Source of the DNA: Gordonibacter sp036659115
GTDB lineage: Bacteria > Actinomycetota > Coriobacteriia > Coriobacteriales > Eggerthellaceae
Strand: one strand, 5' to 3'
Length of the DNA: 6,813 nucleotides
NCBI RefSeq assembly: GCF_036659115.1
Contig: NZ_JAVXDF010000106.1
Shown: piece by piece, positions 1-6,670 of the stretch
How positions within the stretch are numbered: the first letter of the stretch is position 1
Layout of the letters: every line of letters begins with the position of its first letter
Program-made: the position numbers and the translations under genes
Notes under the pieces: model-generated
What the model saw: only the letters and a program-made list of their open reading frames with translations
Told to the model about the DNA's origin: nothing
The model's database searches: none

Positions 1-64
1 GCGCTTTATTGCCGCAGATAGTGAACCCGTAAGGTCATTTGTGCCCAGAATCTGTTACGTGGAA

Positions 65-95
65 TCCGCGAACGACCTCACGCCGTCCGCGAACG
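65..95. repeat. 10-bp direct repeat upstream of the LysR gene
   Basis: TCCGCGAACG occurs twice exactly, at 65-74 and 86-95, a 21-bp period, which is two helical turns. Both copies lie upstream of the predicted -10 element at 129-134, roughly -76 to -46 relative to the inferred transcription start. That is the zone where LysR-type proteins usually bind. The copies are direct rather than the usual T-N11-A dyad, so a role as an autoregulatory operator is only inference. Confidence 0.4.
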
Positions 96-125
96 GGGTG
101 CCGGTCGAATTGCCGACTCCGTTTG

Positions 126-134
126 TGCTACTAT
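126..134 (+). promoter_or_regulatory. Extended -10 promoter element for the LysR-ferredoxin unit
   Basis: TGCTACTAT matches an extended -10 (TGn followed by TACTAT, five of six to consensus). No good -35 sits 16-18 bp upstream, which is common for extended -10 promoters or activator-dependent ones. The inferred start is near 141, giving a leader of about 53 nt before the GTG at 194. This supports the downstream GTG over start codons that would lie upstream of or within the promoter. It is a pattern match only. Confidence 0.45.
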
Positions 135-180
135 GGGTGCATGGTTTCAGCGGCATCGCTGCGGTGCCGCACGCGAAGGC

Positions 181-187
181 GAGGGGG
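181..187 (+). promoter_or_regulatory. Ribosome binding site that fixes the LysR start
   Basis: GAGGGGG lies six bases before the GTG at 194. It selects this start over the in-frame GTG at 41, which would add 51 residues of non-family sequence ahead of the winged-helix domain. Confidence 0.7.
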
Positions 188-193
188 CAAGCT

Positions 194-1159
194 GTGCGTA
201 TCGAATCCATCGCGCTGTTCCTTTCGGTTGTCGAGAAGGGATCCATCTCGTGCGCCGCGCGCTCGTCCTACATCTCCCAACAGGGCGCAAGCTCCGTCAT
301 CAAATCGCTTGAGCACGACTTGGGCGTCGAGTTGTTCGAGCGTACCGGCACGGCTTTACAGCTGACTGAGGCGGGGGAGCGCATCGCCCACGAGGCCGCC
401 TCCGTCGTTTCAGCCTACCGCCGGCTGCAGACGGTCGCCGCTTTGGGGCGCCCTGCCGGCGGCGGGACAGGGCCGGTCCGCGTGGTCACCACGCCGCACG
501 CTATGAACGTGCTTTCACCCATCTTCGAGGCGTATCGCGAGGCGGTGGACGTCGAAGAACCGATCGTGTTCGTCGAGGAGAGCATCTTCGACATCGTGCG
601 CTTCTACCCCGACCTCGATCCGGAGGCGTTGTACCTGGTGGACGTCCCGACGTTCACGAACGCCATCATCGGGCGCATCGGCCCAGCGTTCGATCCGCTG
701 GTCGTCTCCGAACTCATGCTGTACTGCGGGCCCGGCTCCCCGTTTTCGGAACGCCGGCAGATCGCCCGATCCGAGCTCGCGGGTGTGCGCATAGCCTGCT
801 ACAACGAAGCGCTGCTGATCCGCCTCGTGCGCCACCTGCTCAAGGGCATCGAAGGCGCCGACATCTCGACGAGCACCTCGAACCTCGAGCTGCTCGGCAG
901 GTTGATCGACGACCCCCGCACGGTCAGCTTTACCGATTCGCTGTCCCTGTTCCTCAACGGGCTGCCGGAGGGCCACGCATGCGTCTCCATCGAGGACGGC
1001 GTGCGCTTCGTGACGGGCGTGCTCGGGCCGGTGCGCGACCCGGCTGCCGAGCGGTTCGTGTCGTTCTTTCGGCGATACCTGGAAACCGTGTGCGCCGATT
1101 ACGGCAAGCGCTTCCCGCTTGCCTGGCCCCCCGCGCCCGAAGCGGTTGATGTGGGGTGA
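194..1159 (+). CDS. LysR-family transcriptional regulator
   Basis: This is a DNA-binding regulator, probably of the reductase operon that follows. With the GTG start at 194 it has 321 residues, close to the usual ~300 for LysR proteins. Residues about 1-62 form the winged helix-turn-helix, with the family pattern F-x-V-V-E-x-G-S, then AA and SQQGAS in the recognition region, then LE-x-DLG-x-ELFER and LTEAG. A linker with a coiled-helix character (about 63-92) leads to the effector-binding domain (about 94-300), which opens with a typical beta strand, GPVRVVTT. The effector cannot be read from sequence. The start is chosen from the Shine-Dalgarno at 181-187 and from the alignment of the wHTH; the frame stays open upstream to 41, but that stretch looks like control DNA. 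The stop TGA overlaps the next gene's GTG by three bases (GTGA), so the two are translationally coupled. The family call is firm; the target is inferred from adjacency. Confidence 0.93.
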   Translation: MRIESIALFLSVVEKGSISCAARSSYISQQGASSVIKSLEHDLGVELFERTGTALQLTEAGERIAHEAASVVSAYRRLQTVAALGRPAGGGTGPVRVVTTPHAMNVLSPIFEAYREAVDVEEPIVFVEESIFDIVRFYPDLDPEALYLVDVPTFTNAIIGRIGPAFDPLVVSELMLYCGPGSPFSERRQIARSELAGVRIACYNEALLIRLVRHLLKGIEGADISTSTSNLELLGRLIDDPRTVSFTDSLSLFLNGLPEGHACVSIEDGVRFVTGVLGPVRDPAAERFVSFFRRYLETVCADYGKRFPLAWPPAPEAVDVG

Positions 1160-1356
1160 AGTTCGTCCGCTACGAGATAGACCGGCGCATCTGCCGCCGA
1201 TGCGGCTCCTGCCAGCGCGCCTGCCCGCGGGGCGCCGTGTTCGAGACCGCCGATCAGCGGTTGGTTATCGACTGGAAGCTGTGCGACGGGTGCGGCGCGT
1301 GCCGAGACGCGTGCAAGCTGCGCGCCATCGTGAAGCGGAAAGGCCTGTTCGCCTAG
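1156..1356 (+). CDS. Small 2[4Fe-4S] bacterial-type ferredoxin
   Basis: This 66-residue, basic, probably cytoplasmic electron carrier has two complete 4Fe-4S motifs: C13-x2-C16-x2-C19-x3-C23-P and C43-x2-C46-x2-C49-x3-C53. In this fold the last Cys of each motif usually ligates the other cluster. The second motif ends in C-K rather than the typical C-P. The protein is close to the usual clostridial-ferredoxin size, with a short Arg/Lys-rich tail. The GTG start overlaps the LysR stop and has only a weak GA-rich site (near 1147-1156), so translation probably depends on ribosomes finishing the regulator gene. The terminator at 1382 ends the unit 25 nt after its stop. Its partner is unknown. It might feed electrons to the reductase encoded next door, serve maturation of that enzyme, or act with the regulator. 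Pairing a ferredoxin with a regulator rather than with the enzyme genes is unusual. Confidence 0.88.
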   Translation: MKFVRYEIDRRICRRCGSCQRACPRGAVFETADQRLVIDWKLCDGCGACRDACKLRAIVKRKGLFA

Positions 1357-1381
1357 CGGTCCGTTCGACCTGCGTCCTCCG

Positions 1382-1420
1382 GAGCCCCCACAAGGTTTTC
1401 TTGTGGGGGCTCTTTGCTTT
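1382..1420 (+). terminator. Intrinsic terminator after the ferredoxin gene
   Basis: A perfect 13-bp stem pairs GAGCCCCCACAAG (1382-1394) with CTTGTGGGGGCTC (1400-1412) around a 5-nt GTTTT loop, followed by TTTGCTTTT. This is a textbook rho-independent terminator. It isolates the LysR-ferredoxin unit from the reductase operon. Confidence 0.92.
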
Positions 1421-1425
1421 TCTGT

Positions 1426-1454
1426 TTGCCAACTGGCCGCACGCTTCTCACAAT
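1426..1454 (+). promoter_or_regulatory. Predicted promoter of the reductase operon
   Basis: TTGCCA (1426-1431, five of six to the -35 consensus) is followed by a 17-bp spacer and CACAAT (1449-1454, four of six to the -10). The inferred start is near 1461, giving a purine-rich leader of about 68 nt to the ATG at 1529. The weak -10 would fit an activator-dependent promoter. The -35 begins only 14 bp after the terminator stem, so an activator bound upstream would sit on the terminator or the ferredoxin end. It is a pattern match only. Confidence 0.45.
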
Positions 1455-1514
1455 CAGAGGTATCGGAAGGTGGCGAGGGAAAGGGAGATGGCTCGCGGAT
1501 CCGAAACCGAGGAA

Positions 1515-1524
1515 AGGAGAGGAG
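1515..1524 (+). promoter_or_regulatory. Ribosome binding site that fixes the catalytic-subunit start
   Basis: AGGAGAGGAG is a strong double Shine-Dalgarno ending four bases before the ATG at 1529. It overrides in-frame start codons further upstream (the first at 1403), which lie inside the terminator stem. Confidence 0.8.
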
Positions 1525-1528
1525 ATCC

Positions 1529-3865
1529 ATGTCATCGGTCGAAATGCTTCCCGATGGAGGGAAGATAGTCAAGACGAACTGCTTCGAGTGCCATGCGAAA
1601 TGCGGCGTCCTGTGCGAGGTAGACAAGGACGGCGTGCTCGTGGGCGTGAAGGGCAACCCCGACGATCCGCGCAGCGAGGGGCGCATGTGTGGCAAGGGAC
1701 TGTCGGCTCCCAAGATCCTCTACGATCCCGACCGGCTGCGCTACCCGCTTCGGCGCACGGGCGAGCGTGGCGCGGGCGAGTGGGAGCAGGTCTCGTGGGA
1801 CGAGGCCATCGAGTGGCTCGCGCAGCGGGTGGAGGCGCTCACGGCCGAGCACGGTGCGGAGACGATCGCCTATGGGCAGGGCACGGGTCGCGGCACGAAC
1901 CAGTGGACCGGGCGTGCTGGTAACGCGGGCGGACGCGTGCATCACAGCTTGTCGCCGGGCAACATCTGCCTCGTCCCCATGATGGTGCAGGCCTTCCTGC
2001 AGTTCGGCATGTTCCCGACCTTCGACGGCTGCGATTTCGACCACGCCGACTGCATCGTGTTCTGGGGCGCGAACTCGGTGTGGACCGAGCCGACCTACAC
2101 GTCGGGCCAGGTGGGCCGCAGTCGCGACCGCGGTGCGAAGCTTATTGTGATCGACCCGTTTTTCGAGCACCCGCTTGCGGCGCGGGCCGACCACTTCCTA
2201 GGCGTGCGTCCCGGAGCCGACGTGTACGTCGCCTATGCGTGGCTCAACGTGATCATGAACGAGGGTCTGTATGACCGCGCGTTCACTCAGAAGCACACGA
2301 ACGCCCCCATGCTCGTCATCGAAGGCACCGAGGTCCCCTTGAACGAGGCGATCGTAAAGGAGGGCGGGAACCCACAGGCGATGCTCGTGTGGGACAAGGC
2401 CACGCAATCCCTGGCGGAGATCCATGCTAGGGGCGTCGACGAGGACATCGAGTTCCGCGGCATGATCGAGACGGCCGATGGTCAGAGCGTGCCCGTCAAG
2501 ACGGTGTGGCTCGGGCTCAAGGAGCGCGCCGACCGCTGGACACCGGAAGAGGCGGCGAAGATGAGCTGGGTCGATGCCGAGACCATCCGCGCGTCGGCCC
2601 GAACCTACGCCACGGCCCCCGCGGCTACGATCAACGTGTTCCAAGGGCTTGAGGAGCAGACGAACTGCAAGGACATCCTGCAGTTGGTTAACTGCATCAT
2701 CGCCATTTGCGGCAACCTCGAGAAGCGCGGCGGCAACCTGAGCATGCCCTTCTGGAACCAGATGGGCCCGTTGACTGGCGCAGAGCCCGAAACTCAGAAG
2801 GAGCTGCGCATCGTCGACGAGCGTGCGGCGGGAACCGTGTACGGAATCTCGAACCCCACGTGCCTGTTCAAGGCTATGCGTACGGGCGAGCCGTATCCCG
2901 TCAAAGGCTACATCATGGTGCAGGGCAACCCGTTGTCGTGGGCTGAGAACACCGCGCTCGTGAAGGAATCGCTCATGCAGCTCGACCTGCTCGTGTGTAT
3001 GGACTACTACATGTCGCCCACGTGCGAGCTGGCCGACCTCGTGCTGCCGTCCACGCACTGGACCGAGCGCGACTACCTGGCCGACGAGGTGTGCAGCGAG
3101 TGGGTGTTCGGCCAGCAGAAGGCGGTCGAGCCGCTGTACGAGCGTAAGAGTGACGTATGGTTCTGGCGCACGTTCGGCCACCGGCTCAGCCCCGAATGGT
3201 GGCCCTGGGAAAGCGACGAGGAGTTGTTCGACTGGCAGCTTGAGCAGACCCATGCCGGCGTCACCTGGGACGAGCTGAAAGAAAAATGGATCCATCACGT
3301 GCCCATGATGCCGTCGCGCGACTTTGAGGAGAACGGCTTCGGCACGCCGACCGGCCGTGCCGAGTTGTACTCGGTCATCGAGCTCGTCTCGGGCTCGAAG
3401 CCGTTCCCCGAGGCCACCGAGCCGAAGGAGAGCGTGTACACCACGCCCGACGTCGCGAAGGCGTACCCGCTGACCGGCGTGACGGGCCGCCGCTATCCCA
3501 TCTACTATCATTCTGCGTTCCGCGGCATCCCACACCTGCGCGAGATCGTGCCCGAACCGCAGGTGGTCTTCCACACGTCGCTTGCCGAGGAGCTAGGCAT
3601 CGAGCGCGACGAGTGGGTGTGGATCGAGTCTCCCACCGGCCGCATCACGATGAGAGCGCGCCCGAGCGACGGCATCGACCCGCGTGTGTGTGTCATCCCG
3701 CACGGCTGGTGGCAGGCGTGCCCGGCGCTGGGATTGCCCGGGTACCCCGACGGCAGCTCGAACGCGAATACGCTGACGAGCGATCGGGCGTACAACGACG
3801 AGTTCCTCACGCCGGGGCTGCGCAGCACCCTGTGCCGCATCGTCAAGAAGAAGGAAGGTGAGTAG
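1529..3865 (+). CDS. Molybdopterin oxidoreductase catalytic subunit, acetylene hydratase-like, no Tat signal
   Basis: This 778-residue protein is the catalytic subunit of a DMSO reductase-superfamily enzyme, expected to bind bis-MGD with Mo or W. Residues about 11-65 are the Fe4S4 domain: C18-x2-C21-x3-C25 plus C54 in a CGKG motif, where the Lys is the usual electron relay. Residues about 66-545 form the molybdopterin core, including WGAN, IDP and a GNL-x-KRGGN stretch. C147 in NICLVP sits where the protein metal ligand is expected, implying a Cys-ligated metal as in acetylene hydratase. TCELADLVLP and TERDY follow at about 498-515. The C-terminal dinucleotide-binding domain (about 655-775) contains HGWW and an N-x-LTSD motif. 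The N-terminus begins MSSVEMLPDGGK with no twin-arginine or hydrophobic segment, so it is probably cytoplasmic. Its stop is two bases before the Fe-S subunit gene. The substrate is unknown; candidates include phenolic dehydroxylation or another reductive reaction. The family is certain, the subfamily fairly likely, the reaction open. Confidence 0.96.
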   Translation: MSSVEMLPDGGKIVKTNCFECHAKCGVLCEVDKDGVLVGVKGNPDDPRSEGRMCGKGLSAPKILYDPDRLRYPLRRTGERGAGEWEQVSWDEAIEWLAQRVEALTAEHGAETIAYGQGTGRGTNQWTGRAGNAGGRVHHSLSPGNICLVPMMVQAFLQFGMFPTFDGCDFDHADCIVFWGANSVWTEPTYTSGQVGRSRDRGAKLIVIDPFFEHPLAARADHFLGVRPGADVYVAYAWLNVIMNEGLYDRAFTQKHTNAPMLVIEGTEVPLNEAIVKEGGNPQAMLVWDKATQSLAEIHARGVDEDIEFRGMIETADGQSVPVKTVWLGLKERADRWTPEEAAKMSWVDAETIRASARTYATAPAATINVFQGLEEQTNCKDILQLVNCIIAICGNLEKRGGNLSMPFWNQMGPLTGAEPETQKELRIVDERAAGTVYGISNPTCLFKAMRTGEPYPVKGYIMVQGNPLSWAENTALVKESLMQLDLLVCMDYYMSPTCELADLVLPSTHWTERDYLADEVCSEWVFGQQKAVEPLYERKSDVWFWRTFGHRLSPEWWPWESDEELFDWQLEQTHAGVTWDELKEKWIHHVPMMPSRDFEENGFGTPTGRAELYSVIELVSGSKPFPEATEPKESVYTTPDVAKAYPLTGVTGRRYPIYYHSAFRGIPHLREIVPEPQVVFHTSLAEELGIERDEWVWIESPTGRITMRARPSDGIDPRVCVIPHGWWQACPALGLPGYPDGSSNANTLTSDRAYNDEFLTPGLRSTLCRIVKKKEGE

Positions 3866-3867
3866 CC

Positions 3868-4476
3868 ATGGCGGAAGCGAAGCGCCATTGGGGCATGGTC
3901 ATCGACCTCGATAAATGCACGGGCTGCCAGGCGTGCGCGGTTGCGTGCAAGATGGAGAACGACGTCGACCTCGGCGTGTTCTGGAACCGCGTGTACCGCA
4001 TGGGGCCGATGGGGAGGTACCCCGACAAGCTCGAGATGTTCTACTTCCCCAACCAGTGTATGCACTGCGAGAACCCCAGCTGCATCGCCGTGTGCCCCAC
4101 GAAGGCGACATACCAGACCGACGACGGCATCGTGCTGGTCGATGCGGGCAAGTGCTTCGGATGCCAGTATTGCATCTGGGCGTGCCCGTACGAGGCCCGC
4201 ACGCTCAACCCGAAAACCAAGACGGTGGAGAAGTGTATCCTGTGCGTCCACAAGCTGGAGCGGGGCGAGCAGCCGGCGTGCGCCTACACCTGCACCACCG
4301 GATGCCGCACGGTCGGCGACCTGAACGATCCCGACAGCCCCGTCTCGCGGGTGCTTGCGGCGAACGAGGATCGCGTCTACCGCGTGCATCCTGAGTTCGG
4401 GAACAAGCCCTCCGTCGTCTACCTCGTGCCCCGGAAAGGAGCTGAGACGCTATGCAAATCCATTGGCCGCTCGTAA
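3868..4476 (+). CDS. DmsB/NrfC-like four-cluster Fe-S electron-transfer subunit
   Basis: This 202-residue ferredoxin-like subunit should pass electrons between the membrane anchor and the catalytic subunit. Four Cys groups are present: C17-x2-C20-x2-C23-x3-C27; C64-x2-C67-x4-C72-x3-C76; C96-x2-C99-x2-C102-x3-C106; and C123-x2-C126-x11-C138-x3-C142. All sixteen ligands for four [4Fe-4S] clusters are therefore intact, as in DmsB. Two further cysteines (C146, C196) fall outside these groups. WACPYEAR and the GEQPAC segment are typical of this family. There is no signal peptide, consistent with a cytoplasmic complex. The purine-rich AAGGAAGGTGAG at 3851-3862, inside the end of the preceding gene, is the ribosome binding site, and only two bases separate the genes, so coupled translation and a 1:1 complex are likely. 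The length matches the usual ~200 residues. The call is firm; the physical partners are inferred from the operon. Confidence 0.96.
   Translation: MAEAKRHWGMVIDLDKCTGCQACAVACKMENDVDLGVFWNRVYRMGPMGRYPDKLEMFYFPNQCMHCENPSCIAVCPTKATYQTDDGIVLVDAGKCFGCQYCIWACPYEARTLNPKTKTVEKCILCVHKLERGEQPACAYTCTTGCRTVGDLNDPDSPVSRVLAANEDRVYRVHPEFGNKPSVVYLVPRKGAETLCKSIGRS
4435..4441 (+). promoter_or_regulatory. Ribosome binding site for the DmsC-like gene
   Basis: AAAGGAG lies inside the Fe-S gene, ten bases before the ATG at 4452. The spacing is a little long, but the site supports a start that overlaps the previous coding region by 25 nt. Confidence 0.6.
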
Positions 4477-5294
4477 TATCCACCGCCTGCCAACGCGTCG
4501 GCCTGGGCATGTTCCTCTGCGCGTTTTTGGCCGACCTCTGCTTCGGGCTGGGGCTGTCGCTCAACTTCGTGGCGCTGGCGACGCTCGCGCTGCTTGGCGT
4601 CGGCGGCATCGCCTCCATCTTCCACCTGCAGACGCCGTCGCGCTTCTTCAACGCGTTCTCGAATTTCAAGTCGCATCTGACGCAGGAGGCGCTGCTCACG
4701 CCGCTTCTCGGCATCGCGCTTCTGGCCTGCGGGCTGAACGGCATCCTCTACGATGCGGGCGGGGCATCGGTCGTGCTTGCCACGGTTGCTGCCTTGCTCT
4801 CGCTAGCGTTTCTGGTGTGCACGGGGCTGGCATATCAGATGGGCTCGCGACCGGCGTGGAATACGGGCTTCGTGCTGGGGCTATTCTTGCTGACGGCCGC
4901 CGAGGCGGGGGGAATCGCCACGTTCGCAGTATGCCTGCTCGCTGATGGCGGCGCTCCCGTTGCGCTTTCGGCCGCGGTCGCGCTGCTGACGGCCGCGTGC
5001 ATCGCCGCCCAGTTCGCCTACGTAGCGCACATGCGGCACGTAGGGTACGGCGTGGACGTGCGGGCGAACGAGGTGCCCTATCGTGCGCCCTACTTTGCAT
5101 GGATCGCGTGTGGGGTCGTGCTGACCGTTATCGCGTTTATGGCTGCCGTCGCACTTGCGTCCGCTGCGGCTGCATTCGCGGCGCTCGCCGCGTCGGCGTG
5201 CGGTATCGTGGCATGGACGGTGTTGTTCTTCAAAGGAGCCCTCAAAGTGAAGATGTTCCCTATGTACCCGGTTGATCTCAACCTTGACATGTAA
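4452..5294 (+). CDS. DmsC-like membrane anchor subunit
   Basis: This 280-residue integral membrane protein probably anchors the Fe-S and catalytic subunits and oxidises menaquinol. About eight hydrophobic helices are visible, near residues 5-32, 38-58, 80-100, 106-128, 138-162, 168-192, 214-237 and 239-261. The segment IFHLQTPSRFFNAFSNFKSH (56-75) corresponds to the DmsC signature of a His-Leu-x-x-P-x-R stretch followed by a loop with Asn and a Ser/His before the third helix, a region tied to quinol handling in DmsC. The length is close to E. coli DmsC (287). The start overlaps the Fe-S gene by 25 nt in another frame, which supports coupled expression. The C-terminus ends in a short polar tail. 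Sequence conservation in this family is low, so the call rests on the helix pattern, the conserved loop and gene order. NrfD-type anchors are the alternative but are usually larger. Confidence 0.88.
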   Translation: MQIHWPLVISTACQRVGLGMFLCAFLADLCFGLGLSLNFVALATLALLGVGGIASIFHLQTPSRFFNAFSNFKSHLTQEALLTPLLGIALLACGLNGILYDAGGASVVLATVAALLSLAFLVCTGLAYQMGSRPAWNTGFVLGLFLLTAAEAGGIATFAVCLLADGGAPVALSAAVALLTAACIAAQFAYVAHMRHVGYGVDVRANEVPYRAPYFAWIACGVVLTVIAFMAAVALASAAAAFAALAASACGIVAWTVLFFKGALKVKMFPMYPVDLNLDM

Positions 5295-5306
5295 GCAGAG
5301 GGACGC

Positions 5307-5332
5307 GCTGCGAGCGCGCTCGTGCTGCGAGC
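5307..5332. repeat. GC-rich direct repeat and palindrome in the anchor-transporter gap
   Basis: GCTGCGAGC occurs at 5307-5315 and 5324-5332, and CGAGCGCGCTCG at 5311-5322 is a perfect 12-bp palindrome between and overlapping them. The RNA could fold into alternative small hairpins. No T-tract follows, so it is not a classical terminator. It might protect transcript ends or attenuate transporter expression; no function can be shown. Confidence 0.35.
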
Positions 5333-5347
5333 CGCCCGCGCTTATTG

Positions 5348-5355
5348 AAGGGGAG
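5348..5355 (+). promoter_or_regulatory. Ribosome binding site that fixes the MFS start
   Basis: AAGGGGAG lies four bases before the ATG at 5360 and selects it over the in-frame TTG at 5345, which would precede the binding site. Confidence 0.7.
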
Positions 5356-5359
5356 TTAT

Positions 5360-6643
5360 ATGGAAAAGAAATTCATCGGCTGGCGCGTCGTCGTGGCGAC
5401 CGGCCTGCTCTACGCACTGCTCGGCAACTTCGGCCTGGCGGCCGCCCAGCTGGCCATCCCGGCGATGGCTGTCGATCCGTCCGTCGCCATGAACCGCAGC
5501 ATGATCGGACTCGGCTTTACCGTGTTTATCCTCATGCAGGGCCTGCCGGGGCCGCTCATCGGCAAGTTCATCGCGAAGTACGGCGCGCGGAAGGCCTTCA
5601 TTGCCAGCTCGCTGCTCATTATCGCGACCGGCGTGCTCATGGGCCTGTTCGCCGGAGCGAGCACGGTTGCCTACGTGGTGCTGTTCGGCGTGCTCTTGAG
5701 CTTCTCGTGCACGCTCGGCGGGCAGATCGCCACGCAGACCACGGTCGGCAGCTGGTTTGTGCAGAAGCGCGGCTTGGCTATGGCCGTGACGATGGGCCTA
5801 GGCGGCCTGGTTGCCTTCGCGTTCCCGCTCGTCACGAACGCGGCCATGGGGGAGGCCGGCAACTGGCACAACGGGTTCTACCTCATCTCGGCGATGGCGG
5901 TCGTCGCCCTGATTATCGCGTTCGCGCTCATGAAGGACAAGCCCGAGGACGCGGGGCAGGTTCCCGATGGCGCGCTTCCGGTCGGTGCCGAAGCAGGCGC
6001 GACCGTCCGACAGGCCAAATCCGAACAGCCGGCATCGAAGGTTTACAAGACCACCCAGCATAAAACGAGCAGGGAGGCTATGCGCAGCCTTCCGTTCTGG
6101 CTGATCTGGCTGGGGTCGTTCAGCGTGTTCGTGGCGCTCAATCTGGCGGTTTCCTCTGGTGTGCTCTACTTCTCCGGCCAGGGGCTGGACACCGGCATCA
6201 TTGCGGGCGCGGTCGCGGTGCAGGGCGTCGCCGCGGTGGCGGTGAACCTGGTCATCGCGCCGCTTGCGGACCGTATCGAGCCCGCGCGCATCCTGGGCGT
6301 TTGCGCCCTACTGACGGCGGCCGGCGCGCTTCTGGCGTTCGTGTGCGCGCCGGGCAGCGCGGTCGTCCTGTACGCGTACTACATCCTATTGGGCATCGGC
6401 TTCGGTGGCAACACGAGCGTCATGCCTACCGCCTTCGCGAACTACTTCGGCATCGAGGACTTCCCGAAGATCATGGGCATGGTGCTCCTCCTCCTGTCGG
6501 TGTTCTCCGCGTTAGTCCCCGTCATCGCCGGTGCCGTGTTCGATGCGATCGGGGCGTATACGCCCATGTTCCTAGCGGTCGCCATCATCGCCGTGGCCGG
6601 CGGTATCGCGTCGCTGCTGGTTCCGTTCCCCAAGAGGAGCTAG
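5360..6643 (+). CDS. MFS transporter, OFA/monocarboxylate-like
   Basis: This 427-residue secondary transporter has about twelve membrane helices (roughly 8-30, 48-68, 78-98, 103-125, 140-160, 172-192, 246-268, 278-300, 309-329, 334-354, 370-392 and 400-422). The polar loop at about 193-243 separates the two six-helix halves. The N-terminal GWRVV is characteristic of the oxalate/formate antiporter and monocarboxylate groups. GKFIAKYGARK (68-78) is the motif-A loop between helices 2 and 3, and PLADRIEPAR (300-310) is its weaker counterpart in the second half. Members of these groups carry small organic anions. Coming last in the reductase operon, 65 nt after the anchor gene, it probably imports the substrate, exports the product, or exchanges the two. 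This fits a reductase active site in the cytoplasm. The substrate cannot be read from sequence. Direction and partner are inference. Confidence 0.93.
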   Translation: MEKKFIGWRVVVATGLLYALLGNFGLAAAQLAIPAMAVDPSVAMNRSMIGLGFTVFILMQGLPGPLIGKFIAKYGARKAFIASSLLIIATGVLMGLFAGASTVAYVVLFGVLLSFSCTLGGQIATQTTVGSWFVQKRGLAMAVTMGLGGLVAFAFPLVTNAAMGEAGNWHNGFYLISAMAVVALIIAFALMKDKPEDAGQVPDGALPVGAEAGATVRQAKSEQPASKVYKTTQHKTSREAMRSLPFWLIWLGSFSVFVALNLAVSSGVLYFSGQGLDTGIIAGAVAVQGVAAVAVNLVIAPLADRIEPARILGVCALLTAAGALLAFVCAPGSAVVLYAYYILLGIGFGGNTSVMPTAFANYFGIEDFPKIMGMVLLLLSVFSALVPVIAGAVFDAIGAYTPMFLAVAIIAVAGGIASLLVPFPKRS

Positions 6644-6670
6644 TGCGGGCGGATCGCACGCTCGGCGGTA

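Noticed and set aside
7..20. TAT-N8-ATA dyad at the left edge as a LysR box
   Set aside because: The spacing does not give T-N11-A with flanking symmetry, and the element is too short to stand on its own.
41..193. In-frame upstream extension of the LysR gene from a GTG at 41
   Set aside because: The added 51 residues do not fit the family, the stretch contains the predicted promoter and direct repeat, and a good ribosome binding site precedes the GTG at 194.
1361..1371. CCGTTCGACCT shared with 6707-6717, near both terminators
   Set aside because: An 11-bp match is expected several times by chance in a window this long, and the two copies sit on different sides of their terminators.
1403..1528. 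Upstream extension of the catalytic subunit by 42 residues
   Set aside because: That start lies inside the terminator stem, and the strong Shine-Dalgarno at 1515-1524 points to the ATG at 1529. The extension also has no Tat motif.
2198..3574. 458-aa open frame on the minus strand
   Set aside because: It lies wholly inside the catalytic-subunit gene, shows no recognisable domain, and is the kind of mirror frame expected in GC-rich coding DNA.
3508..4389. 293-aa minus-strand open frame across the catalytic and Fe-S genes
   Set aside because: It overlaps two firmly identified genes and has no family motif; it is a GC-rich shadow frame.
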